NCBI GenBank assembly: GCA_047495785.1
Contig: JBLDXI010000003.1
Location: 620,001-684,000 of the forward strand
From: Lepidodermella squamata
Taxonomy: Eukaryota > Gastrotricha
Direction of reading: 5' to 3'
DNA length: 64,000 nt
Both the position numbers and the translations under genes were made by a program. Shown here piece by piece: positions 1 to 11,633 of this stretch (position 1 is its first letter; each line of letters starts with the position of its first letter). Under the pieces are notes generated by a model. The model did not search any database. It had not been told where the DNA came from and saw only the letters and a program-made list of their open reading frames with translations.

Positions 1-3000
1 GCGATTTCCATCACTTTAGTGGCCGGCATCGATGATGCAATGCTGTTGATGCGCTGAGCAATAGCGCCAAGGTCTGAAACCATTTCGGCTTGTTTCTACA
101 AAGAAAAAATTATGTCTAATCCTCAATTCAAGTCGTCTACAAAGCTAAAAAAGCATGTTGAAAAACACGCAAGGCCACATACCAGAACTGATGTTAACGT
201 TGGAATCGGGGCTTCTGTCACAATAGAACCAGCGGCCACAGATTGGGTTGTGGTTTCAATCGCACTCGACTGGGCAGCTTTTACACTCGATGCTGAAATC
301 AAAGCTGCAGTGGCAACATCTCCCACTTTGTTTAGGAAATCTGTATCAGACATTGCCGCAGCGTTTTTAACCGCCAAAGTCTCAGCCGATGCCGTAGCTT
401 TGGACGCCGTGGATGTCAAACAAGTGGAGCCTTCGAAACCAGCCACACAGCTGCATTTATTCGGACCAGTGCAAGAGCCTCCATTCGCGCATGGAAACTC
501 GCACGTTGGTGTTTGGCAATCATTCCCACTCCAACCTGATAAACATTGGCAGGTATTCGGACCAACACAACGGCCGTTTGAGTTGCAGTTGTTGCAAACC
601 GCAGACGAACATTGGCTACCTGACCAGCCACTAGCGCAAACGCATTGGCCTGGTGATGAGCACGTGCCGCCATTTTGACACGATGGGTCGCAAATGGGAG
701 TGCTGCAAGTCGCCCCGCCCCAACCTGTTTTACAGGTGCAAGTGTTAGGCGATGTACAGTTGCCGTTGACGCAGGCATTGCTGCAGGTCGGAATGGTGCA
801 GTTAGATCCTGACCAACCAGTTGAACATGAGCAGCTTCCCGGCGAGATGCAAGTTCCCTGGGAACAGCCAACACAAACGGCTACATAAAGTTAAGGGATT
901 TTACCATAATTATACTGTCAGGTTTAGTTTTGAAGTCTATACTTACGAGTAGAGCAAGTCGATCCGCTCCAGCCAGTGGTGCAACTGCAGCTATTTGTCC
1001 CAATACAAGTTCCTCCGTTGGCGCACGGAGTAGAACAAGTCGCTGTTGGTATAATTTAAGTAAAACTAATATCTTCAAAAGGAAACTCTTGCTTCTTACT
1101 CGTTGCAGAAGAACCGGAGGAGGAAGCAGAAGAAGAACTGTATGAGGAGCCCGATGAGGACCCAGAAGAAGAGCCCGATGAGGAGCCCGATGAGGACCCA
1201 GAAGAAGAACCGGATGAGGAACCTGATGAGGAACCAGAAGAAGAGCCGGATGAGGAGCCCGATGAGGAACCCGATGAGGAGCCGGATGAGGAGCCAGAAG
1301 AAGAACCCGAGGAGGAGCCCGATGAGGAACCAGAAGAAGAACCCGACGAGGAGCCCGATGAGGAACCAGAAGAAGAACCGGATGAGGAACCGGCATCGGC
1401 TTCGGCACATGTTGCTCCTTTGAAGCCCGCCTTACAGGTACAAGTATTTGGCGCAGTGCAGTTGCCATTCACACACGCAGGATTGCAAACAGCTGCAATT
1501 AATTCAAAACATTAGAAGTTTAATAATAAACCAAGCATTAAGCATTCTGACACTCGGAAGAACACACAGCTAACAAGAAAGCAAAGCCGGTAAGAGGCTA
1601 GAAGCTAGCCAATGTAACATACGTGTTGAACAGTCAGTCCCAGACCAGCCCGTAGCGCACTGGCACGTACCCGGCGCCGTACAGTTACCGCTGTGTTTGC
1701 AGGATGGATAGCAAACAGCTAAGAAAATTCGGAATAACACCTTTGGCCCCGAAAAATATCAGATAAATCTTACGAGTTGAACAGTCAGATCCTGACCATC
1801 CCGTAGCGCACTGGCAAGTTCCGGGTGCCGTGCAGTTGCCCCCATTTTTGCAGACGGTCGAGCATATAGGGGTCGAACATGTAGTCCCGCTCCATCCAGT
1901 CGAGCATGTGCAGGTATTTGGGCTAGAACAATTCCCATTCACGCAGGCGTTCGTGCAAACAGGAATTGCACAAGTGGTCCCGCTCCATCCAGTTGAACAT
2001 GTGCATGTATTCGGACTAGAACAATTCCCATTCACGCAGGCATTCGAACAAATAGGAGTCGCACAAGTCCATCCAGTCCATCCAGAAGGACAGGAGCAAG
2101 AATTTACGTCGAGATTGCTCACGCAGTTTCCACCATTCAAACAGCTCGGGTTGCAAACAACAGTCGAAGCTATGTAACCGTTGATAATTTCCTATAGGCA
2201 TCTATGTTCAAGCCAACACATACCCGTCGAACAAGTCGACCCAGTCCATCCTGTCGGACAAGAGCAGAAATTAGGGCCACTGCATGTTCCCCCGTTGGCG
2301 CAAGCGCTGGAGCAAGTCGCTGTGCGGCAATATTCATTTTAAGAAGCTTTTAGAAGTCGAAATTTCAAATTTCAATCAAACCCGTTGAACAATTCGTTCC
2401 ACTCCATCCGGTCGTGCATTGGCAAGTGTTGGGCGCTGTGCAGTTGCCGTTGACACAACCATTCGTGCAAATTGCTGTATAAACTTTATTACAAAGAAAT
2501 TGATTGATTCAAATGACTCGGCTTACGGGTTTGACACGTTGTGCCAGTCCACTGACTCGTACAAGTGCATGTGTTAGGATTGGAACATGTGCCACCATTG
2601 TTGCATGGATTTACACAAGCAGCTGATAAAGCGAAAGTTACAGAGTTAAAAAAAATCGCGAAAATCGAAGTTCAAATTATTTTTGAAACTCGCAGGAAAA
2701 CTGTAACTCTGCCAAAATTTATCAACTCACGGGTATCACATAGAGTTCCAGTCCAGCCGGTCGGACATTCGCATGTCAGTGATGACGTCGTGCATCTACC
2801 GCCATTTGCGCAGGAAACTAGGCATGTTGCTGAATTATGATCAGAATTAACGTGCCGCTTCACAGAATGTTAAGTCAACTTACGCAGTTGGTAGGTAATA
2901 AAGTCGCTAACAGAGATTTCCTGGGCATCTCTGCCGTTCACTTTAGCAGAGATGCCAACGAAGAGGTCTCGTGATACGTTGAATAGGCGAGACGTAGTTG

Positions 3001-6000
3001 GGTCATCAAATCTAACCGCATCAAACGGCCGCTGACAGCTGTCGACGGTGCAAATTTCCACAGTCAATGTAGCTCCATTGTTTGTCGAGAGCCCTATCTT
3101 CAATTTTTGTTTAGGGCTCATGACCAATGACGATTGAGCCGCGTCGCATCGCGGCTCATATTGGCCGTTTGGCGGAGATCGAATGTATCCAATGCAGAGA
3201 TTTCCGTCGGAATCGACGTTGAAAACGAGGCCAGATATATCGTTGAAGCTCAACTGGTTAGTTAGAGTATTTGTTACGTCGGGTCTCACGATGGTTCTGT
3301 CAGTAACGATTGCGATTAGAAACGAGCAGTCATCGCATTCTTGAGTCATAGATACTGATGTGGTGATGGCGATATCGGTCCAGGATGGGATGGGTTGTTT
3401 GGACCACATTGAGCCGATCAAGTTGTCCTTAGAAGCAAGCCTGAGGCTTCGCCTACGCCTGGATTCGCTCGGATAGACGGCGAAGTTAGCTATATGAAAG
3501 ATCTCGCATTGATGTCTTTCCATTCAAGGTAGTACTTACAGTAATCATCTATACTTGTGAAGGTATGTGATCGCAATATCAATGATTCGTTATACATTGG
3601 CGAAGGAGCTGGATCTGTTTCAAGTCACATGATGTGTATTAATACGGGTAGAAACCACAAATAAATTACTTCTATCACATTCAGGCGCAGTCTCCCATCC
3701 AGAAATGCAGGCGCATCTTTCGGGTTCGACGCAGGCGGCGGAACTCGCACAATCATCAACGCATTGAGCTGCAATTAGCAGGAATAAAAAAAGACGTAAG
3801 GGGACACATCTCTCGGATCTTTGCCATTCGCTATACTTCAATGAGAGCACTAACGAAGGAACCTCAACAACCCTAGCCCAAACTAAGCCTTAGCTTTAGC
3901 CTTAGACTTACGAGTTGCGCAGTGGGGACCGGCCCATCCAGTTGGGCAGGTCGTTTGACTTGTATTTGTCTGTGCAGTCGATCCAATCTGGTAGAACTCC
4001 GTACGAAGAACTGTAACTGAATCGTATTTCGAAACGCCGGTTTCGGCTCCGACTCCAAGGTAAATAGATTCCGTAGAATTTGGCATGAACTTCGCCCCAA
4101 TTTCATTGATTAGCGATGCTTCATAAATCATGTAAGACTCAAAAGCGTTATCGATCCTAGCCTGAATTTTGAATTAACTATTGCAGCTGAATTATTAATC
4201 GTTATTCTTCGAAAACGTACACCAAATTTTTCTCCATTTCGTATGTAAAGCCAAATTCGCATTTTTTGCCGCAGAATCGTGTTATTACGAATACCCTTCG
4301 ATTTAGACGGTGAACAGGCAGGACCGAAAACACCGGCTACAGGCGACAGGACTACGCATGTTTGTTCAATGGCTGGATTGAAGAGGACTGCGACGCCTTG
4401 AAAATTATTCCAATCAACCATGTAAGCCTTCTGTGTATCGTTGGTCTGATTGTCGCGAACAATCACGCTTGCTGGAACTAGAAAAATGCCGAAGCCATAT
4501 CCTTTCGTACCATTACGGCCTACTTCAATCGTCAGCAGAAGATCTAAATCGGATTGTTTGACAGGCTGGAAAAAGAAATATTACTGATCGCTTTCTCCGT
4601 GAAAATAGGAAACTCACAGCTTTCGTCCACATTGAAGATCGCTGTTTAGCAGCCTGATATTGGACGAGCGTGACGTTTTCGTTAGGAGGCTGTGAAGCGT
4701 ATATATCCCAATAACCCTTGCTCGCCTCAGATGTGTAAGAAGCCCTATCACTAAGAGTGCCTTCTGACAGAAAGTTTGAAGTTGTGCATGTATCAGCTGG
4801 CGACCAGCCGGTTAAACACTGACATTTATCCGGAGATACACAATAGGCATTAAGACTGCATGGAGTGCTACAACTCGGCACAGCTACAGGAAGGTTAAAA
4901 TAAACGATAGAGTGATAACATAGAGCAAAAACTCACCACAAGTGTCGCCAAGCCAACCTGATGGGCAGCTGCATTTATTTGTCACAGTATTACAAGTTCC
5001 GCCGTTTAGACAGTTGCAAGGATCTTGAAGTTCTGACGTTTGAGAGCACGTAATAGGGAAACAAACAAGTTACCTTGCGTTGCGCAGGTTGGCCCAGTCC
5101 AACCCTGAGAGCAGAGGCAAGTTCCGAATTCGGAGCAACGGCCTCCATTCGCGCAACCGGTTGGGGGGTTGCACATGGCTACCAATTTCATGTTAGAAAG
5201 CAAGACAGACGACGGTGATCCGTCGGGAACTACGCCTCCTAATCCTAAGAGAAGTGGGCGAAACTTGTCAGCCATCAAACTTTCCCCTCCTAGAGTGACC
5301 AATGAAGGATTGGCAGTGCAAGTGCCCGAGCTGGAACATATAGAAACTGAGATGCTTGTGCCATTATTTCGAACAGTGAATGCAACGATAACGGCGTCGC
5401 TGAAGTAGGTGGATGGGACCGCTAAAGAGAACAACTGTTTGCTCGCATCGCAAACCATCTCATAAGAAGTGAAAGTTGGATCTGGCGTCGCTACCAAACG
5501 AGCGCAGGTGACGTTTAACGAAGGCCGTATCAAAACAAATAGCCCCGTTGCTGTGGGAAAATCAAGGCCGAGAGTTTTTGTTGGTTGGAAAACTCGTTCT
5601 ATAGCCGTTGAATTCTGAACGAACATCAGCATTATGTCCTGACGTTTGCCTGAGCTCAAGCTGGTTTGCTCGACCGTAAATCTCGTATACCAGTCGAAAC
5701 TTCCGATGGCCAAAGTCTAGGATTGATTTTACATTTCCGGTTATAAGAGCCCTGTTTACTGGAAATTGTGAACTACCTTCTTGCTCCACATTGAGTTTTT
5801 CTCATACATTGGCGACCCCCCACTTCCGCATCGAATGTTGCCAGCATTTACGCGCGCTGAGCTCGTATAGAAATCCCATCTCGAATTCAATACGTCTGGC
5901 TGACTAGCAGCCGCGATAATCTCAGCCCATGTTGCTTGAAACGCGACAACAGCCGTCATATTGCCTGATGGGGTCTGGCAAGTTGACCCCAGCCAACCTA

Positions 6001-7168
6001 ACGGGCATTTACACGTTCCATCCAATTTGCATTCCCCGTCGTTGCTGCAAGGCGTAGCACAACCTAAGCAAATAACATTTTATAAGAATAATAAGAGAAA
6101 TTTAGATTGGACATGAAATTTACTAGATCCGACAGAAATATTTGAAATTTTGACGTAGCCAGACGGCGTAGCGTAACCAGCAAAGCCGAGAACGAGGTTA
6201 GCTGCTGTAGTGAATTGGGATGTTGCAGCGAATGGAGTAGCAGAGTTTCCCTCGCTGCACCGGTTGTCCTGATTGCAGACCTTGACGTAAACACTTCGAC
6301 CGTCAGTAATCGTCATATTGACTGTAGCCTGAGAATACGCTGCGCCGGTTACGCTCATAACAAGGTTAGCTGCTGGAACTGAACATGTATCTGTTGCTGA
6401 TGAGTAGGAGAGTAACAGCGGCGTTGCGGTGTAGATCACGCACCATTGTCCGCTAGGCTTCAGGTAGAAAACGAGGCCGGTTAAGCTGGATGTCGTGACT
6501 CCGAACGGGGATAAGAACGCTGTTCCTGGAACGCGCAGAATGGAAGTGCCGTCTGTTATCATGAATACCATCAGGTCCTGGTATGCACTTGCAGAGGCGA
6601 CCTCATTCGTCGCTTGCCGCTTTCGCCGTCGCTTGTCAAGAGAATTATTGTTATCCGTGTGAGATTGCGACATGTCCGGGCTGTTACTATGATTTGCCGT
6701 GTTATTGGCAGATGCTTGGCTTGGCGATAAAGTGGTTTGACTTGCACTCGAGCTGGCACCATCAACCATCACTTTGAACGTTAAGGTGAAAGAGCCTGCT
6801 GCAAGTTTCTGAAGGGCGCAAAGTCAACATACAAAATCCTTCATAACTTTGACTTACAGCGACGCTCCACATAGATTTAGATTCGTAGCCTGAACCTGCC
6901 GTTCCGAGGCTGACATAGTTATCTGATTGAACGAAAGCTGAACTGGAACTCGGATAGAAATTCCAGCGTAGAGCAGCTGCAGATCCAGCCCCTAATAGAA
7001 TTTCCGAATTCGAAAAGGATAGATCAGTGAAAAAAGCCGTCGCATTGTCTAACAAAAAGGATCCTTATACTATATCGCCCAACATGCGAGAAACTTCATA
7101 CCGCTGTTCACAACTTGAAATCGGGAGATGACGCAAAAACCAAGTAGTATTATTCCGCGAAGATACAT
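1..7168 (-). CDS. Secreted multimodular EGF / L-type-lectin-like protein, 22 exons visible, 3' end off the window
   Basis: Exons on the minus strand, all GT-AG and in frame: 7168-7102, 7048-6858, 6808-6124, 6063-5777, 5716-5074, 5032-4937, 4883-4618, 4565-4221, 4161-3912, 3768-3670, 3614-3540, 3489-2884, 2829-2731, 2622-2527, 2474-2382, 2319-2224, 2169-1774, 1718-1623, 1492-1100, 1042-947, 880-183, 95-1. About 1922 residues are visible. Residues 1-22 are a signal peptide (start [17 protein letters not shown]), which fixes the start. Four repeated modules follow (about 40-314, 346-590, 691-925, 977-1203), each with a W-x-[FI]-Y and an SMW[ST] motif, reminiscent of ERGIC-53/VIP36 L-type lectins; this assignment is inference. 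There are 21 complete six-cysteine EGF repeats (CxxxCxNGxC, CxCxxGWxGxxC type, no calcium-binding motif) plus one degenerate one at about 926-943. Then come a Gly-Ser3 stretch (about 1533-1615) and an Ala/Ser-rich tail (from about 1813). The likely role is an extracellular adhesive or recognition protein; ligand unknown. Confidence 0.88.
1125..1405 (-). repeat. 12-bp coding repeat encoding about 20 Gly-Ser-Ser-Ser units
   Basis: The plus strand shows tandem gag-gag-ccc / gaa-gaa-gaa-like 12-mers. On the minus strand these read GGN-TCN-TCN-TCN, giving about 20 GSSS units in exon 1492-1100, between EGF repeats 16 and 17. The units differ at third positions, so the protein repeat is better kept than the DNA repeat. 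The run follows the acidic AEADAG. It is probably a flexible linker, and its Ser-Gly pairs could be glycosylated. Confidence 0.85.
2884..7048 (-). repeat. Four intragenic copies of the lectin-like module
   Basis: Copies lie at about 7048-6124, 6000-5150, 4800-3960 and 3614-2884. Each opens with W-x-[FI]-Y or its equivalent, then an SMW[ST]K-like motif, a QD-x-M-x-x-x or GFGIF strand, a [12 protein letters not shown] strand, a VxVCxxxGTC strand and a closing GLGG...VLLSN-like strand. In copies 1-3 a phase-0 intron falls two residues after SMW[ST]; copy 4 reads straight through. Copy 3 has an extra 59-bp intron (4162-4220); reading through it gives a stop, and splicing it restores the frame. 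The shared intron position shows that the modules arose by duplication inside the gene. Confidence 0.75.
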
Positions 7169-8068
7169 TTTACTCGAAAATGTTACATTCACGCAATTAA
7201 GTCGAACACACCCGATAGAACACCGGATAAAAAACCGCTTCGATTTCCGCTATTTTAGGGCACAATGTTGATCCTTGTTTCTTGGCGTTGCGACCCCGAG
7301 TTGTTAAGGTTCGTTTCATTGTTTTTGGATCAATACCAAACGCACGCTATTTATATGTGTTATGCTTTATGAATTTGGGTGGTTTTAATGAAAGTTTAAT
7401 GGCGGCAAATCGAGTGGCGCAAAATCTTTTGTACCTTAGTTTTCGATGGAAAAAACACTCCCTCTCGTGCCTTCTAATCGTGAATAATTCATGGAGAAGA
7501 TCTTCGAAGTGATGTTTGAGCATAACCTTTATCTTCATCAAAGGCCCAAGCAGATAATAATAAAACAGCTACGTTTCGCTTATTATTTCGTTATACTTTT
7601 TTCGAAAACAATTGAACAGACAGATGTGTGTATACAAGCGGTGTAACGATCCAGTAGAATTGAATTGAATTACATATGAGAATAGCAGCGTTCCCAAGTG
7701 ATGGCTATTATTAATAAATCATCTACTTTCGAACGTCTATGTCTCGAAATGGGATTTTCACTGCGGATAATGTAATTTTCTATTCAGGGAGTGTCTGGGA
7801 TTTTCGGCTCACCGAGGGATGCCTCGGTGAGGCCGTTGTAATTGCTTCTCAAAGCTTTAACCTAGCTTCAGGTAGGATCGCTGCTGCTGCTGCTACTGGA
7901 TCCATCAAAATCGCGAATGATCGAAACTGGGTCGCAGCTATCGTCAATCTAATGAAGAGTTTCTAGAAACAAACATACAGATGTAACTCTTCAATATCTT
8001 GAAACTCCACATTAAATTGATGACTCCAATACGCGTGTGTGTAAAACGGTCAAGTGCTTTGTGTATGT
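7169..8068. other. Upstream region of the EGF/lectin gene, no gene seen
   Basis: AT-rich sequence between the start codon of the secreted protein and the inverted-repeat element. Short open frames here have no recognisable protein. The promoter should lie here, but I see no TATA box or initiator I would defend. Confidence 0.5.
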
Positions 8069-8536
8069 CGTAGTCTAATAAGCAATTTAGTTGGATTCAG
8101 AATCCAACTAGTTTAATAGGCAAACTTTTCAAAAACTAGTTTATAAGGCAATCAAACACATTTATTGCGCAAAACATTACCTCCCTGTAGAGGGGCTGAG
8201 GTTTTGAACAACCAACTCGATTGATAGCGTCAAACAGTGTTAGAAATGCATTTTTGGGAATTTTTGAGCCATATTTCAATTAAGAAAATTAAATTTTGTT
8301 AGGTGGAGTCATTGCACTCGCAGCAAAATAAAAGAGACAGAACAGCCAAGAAAACCACTCCAGACCTTCTTCTGGGCTGAGTTCTCTAAATTTTCGCCGA
8401 ATTGCCTAATAGTTTGACATTTGATCCAATGCTTGGTATAAGATCGATTATTACAAGATATTAAACTAGTTTTTTGAGCAAATTGGCAAAAAACTAGTTG
8501 GATTCCCAATCCAACTAAATTGCTTATTAGACTACG
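8069..8536. mobile_element. MITE-like element with 46-bp terminal inverted repeats
   Basis: Positions 8069-8114 match the reverse complement of 8491-8536 at 44 of 46 bases; the mismatches sit in the loop of a small subterminal hairpin (gttggatt/aatccaac) present at both ends. The body has no transposase. If the element proper starts at gtctaataagc, it is flanked by TA on both sides (about 8073-8532), as for Tc1/mariner-type elements, but the flanking cg is also palindromic, so the exact ends are uncertain. Confidence 0.8.
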
Positions 8537-8538
8537 AA

Positions 8539-8880
8539 ATGTATAAACATGGTATAAATGTTGGGCCCGAGTCCGATTTCTCGGAAACAGCACTTTACCA
8601 CTCCGGGTTTAGCCTGGAAATTGATACAGTTACGGGTAGTACGTTATTTGTAGAAGGACCCAAGCCCGGCGGCCTGATTCCAGACGCCCGAGCCTATTGT
8701 TCTCCGCCGTGCTCGGGCCGATACCTAGATCGGCCCATGTGCGGTGACGCGCGATTCTTTCGAATTTTTTCAATTTACAGTAAACGTCGCATACGTGCAC
8801 TTATAGACCGGCCCGAGCGCGGAGTAGTAAAGTGCTACGGCCCAGCCGCATACGGGCTGCTTATTTTTATTTCGTGTTGA
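8539..8880 (+). other. GC-rich 113-codon open frame, not recognised
   Basis: An open frame starting with ATG right beside the 8069-8536 element. It is richer in GC than its surroundings, with several gcccgag-type words (8565, 8688, 8715, 8811). The protein has no family I recognise, no signal peptide and no repeat. It could be a chance frame in a GC-rich patch or the end of another repeat. Confidence 0.2.
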
Positions 8881-8940
8881 AACACCCAAAACAAAAAAAT
8901 CGACCGTCCAAGATTTTATTCAGAAAAAATTTAATATGCA

Positions 8941-11633
8941 TTACAGTGCCAGCATTTTTGAAAGTAAAGCTTCAGCAATGGTTTTCTTTTCCAGTTCAAT
9001 AGCAATATCTATTGCACATTTTCCGTCCAAATTTCTCGCCGAAAACAAAGTCGCATCTCGTTCAGCAACGAAGTCAATATATCGCCGCACCTGTTCAACG
9101 CCCAAATCAAACGCGACGCATCGATGCAACACCGTATTACCGGCTTCGTCTCGCTCGCCGAGATTAGCACCATGATCGACAAGGATCGCCGCACATTCGC
9201 TGCAGACAAAACAATCCAGTATGGGCGAGTGAAAATTCGGGTCCGCCCCGAATTCTTCTATCAGGCATCGGACAACTTCCGGCTGCTCCAGCTGGCAGGC
9301 AGTGTGGAGGGCTGTCTGGCCAAATTTATTCACCTCATTCAGCATATCTGGGTGGCGGCTCAATATAAACCGAACGCCTTCGATCGAGCCAAGCTCAGCA
9401 CAAGCATTATGCAGCACATTAGGGTACATTGCCTTGAAAGTTGCGCGAAGATTCGCCCCTTTCTCGACCAGATACTCGACTATTTCCATCGAATGAGAGA
9501 AGGCTAGAAGAACCGGGGTAGAGTCGCATTTGGTTCTAGCTTCGATGTCGGCGCCACACTCTTCAACTAGAAATTTGATCATTTTCATAGCGACTTCGAT
9601 GCCCGCCTCGCCTTCGTCGGCATGCCACATAGCCCTGGCAAGAGGCACATATCCTGAGGAGCATTCCACTTTGACATTGAGATGGTCAGGGCAGTGCTTG
9701 AAGATATATCTGAACGAATTTGTATATGCCATCCATAGAGAAAAAAATGACCAGAGTAAGCTAAAATTTTGATCTGCATTATTAAATCGAGTGCTTTCTC
9801 AAAACGGATATCTCCGTTTTTCACCAAATTTGCATGCATATAGAACACGAGCTGCTCTTTCGCGTGGTATATGATTTGAGGTGGGCAATTTCTGCTCATC
9901 AAAATAAATGAAACCATAGTGAAAAAGAGGTTTTTGTATCGTAACAGCGGTTGCGTTGCCCACCTCAAATCTTACACCACGCGAAAGAGCAGCTCGCGTT
10001 CTATATGCAGGCAAAATTTGGTGAAAAAGTTACTTTTGAGAAATTCAACTTTGACTAAAAATGAAGGCTTAGCTTGAGTGCTTATTCTGGTCATTTTTCT
10101 CTATGATGCCATCTTAATAAACTATGATTCATCTTCTTTACCTCACAGTTTCAATGTCGCCACTCCCAACAGCTGCGTAGAAAAGGGTTTCGTTGGCGTG
10201 CCATTCGTTCAGTTTAGCCCCTTTCTCATGCAGAAACTTGACAACGCCAACCCTGCCGCTTCTAGCCGCCGAAAACATAGCTAGAGTCAAAACTTTCGGA
10301 CCCGAAATTGACATGACATTCTTCTCCTCGACTAAGAACTTTACAAGGTCCAGGTGGCCTCGTTTCGCAGCCTGAGTGAAAATCGATTGTCCCTTCTCAT
10401 TTTCAGCCTTTAGGAGATCACTATCGACCTCATCGAGGAAAAACTTCGCCGTATCAACGCTAGATACGAAATGAATTGCCGCGGATTTATTCTTGAAGCG
10501 ATCAGTCGCGTAGACATCCGCTCCATTTTTGACAAGAAATCTGGCCAGGTTGGCAGCCGAATCTTCTTGGCTAGCAGCAACCTGCATCAAGGCAGTTTTA
10601 CGCCAATTATCCAGGACATCGCGGTGGTTCGCCAAGAAGATTTTGGCACTGCGCGATAGCTGCTTTCGAGCGAACAAGCGCCGCACAAAATCAAAATCGC
10701 CTGTTTTACAGGCGTCGTGAAACTGAATTAGATCAGTCGGGATCTAAGAGCCATTTTGAAGTCATTTCACCAATTAAATTTCGCAAAATGTCACCTTCAT
10801 TTTCGGAGTTTCTAGGCTAGCGTCTTGCTCATCTAACATTTGAATCTGCAATCAGGCAATTGAACTAATCAGGAATGCAAAAACTTCTAAAAAGAACCTT
10901 TCGATCTATTTCCAATGCCAGGTCATAGATTTCGATGAATTCGCCTACAGGGCTGTAAATTGGCGATATTGAGTCCATGGCCTTCAGCTTCATATTTAAA
11001 GCTTGAATCATCACTGGCAATTCATCGGAGATCTGCCGAAGATCTTCCAGAGCTTTGGTTTCCATAGCAACGGGTTCACTCTCCAAAATGCTTGCGAATT
11101 TCGCCTTCGCGTTGACACTGCGCTCTTCAACCTGTTAAAACTTGATAATGCTGCCAAGAACCAGTTCTGTCACTCACCCCTGACCAAATAATGTTAACTT
11201 CGAGCTTCAGCATCTCAATATGAGAAACAATGCAGACAGCGCACAGCTTTTGGTCGCAGTGCGAGCATAAAATAGCCGAATCTGGAGCCGTGAATGTAGG
11301 GACGTGCTGGCAATGCTCGCCGAAATTTTTCTCGTCCCACAAATACGTCAGTTCTTCCGGCGGGGATTTGAACATTTTGTACGATTTTCGGCCTAAAAAT
11401 GCTGGCCCGTCAATGGCTCGAACAACCTTAGCCAGCGTCTTGTTAGAGCTCAACTGGTCGTCGGCTTTGCGTTTCTTTAGTTGCGGTTGTGGAAAACGGC
11501 ACACAGGGCAGGTGAAAACGCCCTCATTTTTAAAGAGGATTCCAGCCACGCAGCCTCTACATAACGAATGATTGCATTTCGGCAAGATGACTGGCTCGTA
11601 AAAGTTCTTCCAGCAAACAGGACAATCCAAGGC
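8941..11633 (-). CDS. RING - B-box-like - coiled coil - ankyrin-repeat protein, N-terminal exon not found
   Basis: Exons 11,633-11,178, 11,131-10,898, 10,845-10,795, 10,743-10,142 and 9709-8941 join in frame to 703 residues and a stop. Counting from the first visible residue, Cys4, Cys7, Cys20, His22, Cys25, Cys28, Cys42 and Cys45 form a C3HC4 RING, so E3 ubiquitin-ligase activity is likely. A KKRK stretch at 53-56 could be a nuclear signal. Residues 108-138 (Cys108, His110, Cys123, Cys126, Cys131, Cys134, His138) resemble a B-box. Residues 153-230 look helical. From about 248 to the end run about 12 ankyrin repeats (xALHxAC, LVEKGAN types), the probable substrate-binding part. The architecture is TRIM-like with ankyrins in place of SPRY. 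No in-frame ATG precedes the RING and a tgtcag acceptor sits at 11,634, so a short upstream exon is expected. Confidence 0.85.
9734..10105. mobile_element. 372-bp inverted-repeat element (hAT- or P-type MITE) inside an ankyrin-gene intron
   Basis: The two ends match in inverted orientation over about 165 bp with small indels, starting catagagaaaaa...tgaccag. The 8-bp word atgccatc lies directly outside each end (9726-9733 and 10,106-10,113), a perfect target duplication. Eight-base duplications fit hAT or P superfamily elements. There is no coding capacity. It sits in the intron 9710-10,141 of the RING/ankyrin gene; removing it and one duplication leaves a 52-bp intron, the usual size here. 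Confidence 0.9.

Noticed and set aside
112-678. 188-codon plus-strand frame at the left end
   Set aside because: Antisense shadow of the EGF exon 880-183.
881-1468. Long antisense frame with Pro/Leu/His-rich repeats over the Gly-Ser region
   Set aside because: A shifted reading of the 12-bp repeat in exon 1492-1100; the in-frame EGF exon explains the DNA.
4128-4240. Stop codon and frame break in lectin module 3
   Set aside because: A 59-bp GT-AG intron (4162-4220) removes it and keeps the frame.
4584-4617. RRKR furin-like site after SMWTK in module 3
   Set aside because: It lies in the 52-bp intron 4566-4617, between a gtgagt donor and a ttccag acceptor; it is spliced out.
9124-9507. Plus-strand frames over 8941-11,600
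   Set aside because: Antisense shadows of the ankyrin and RING exons.
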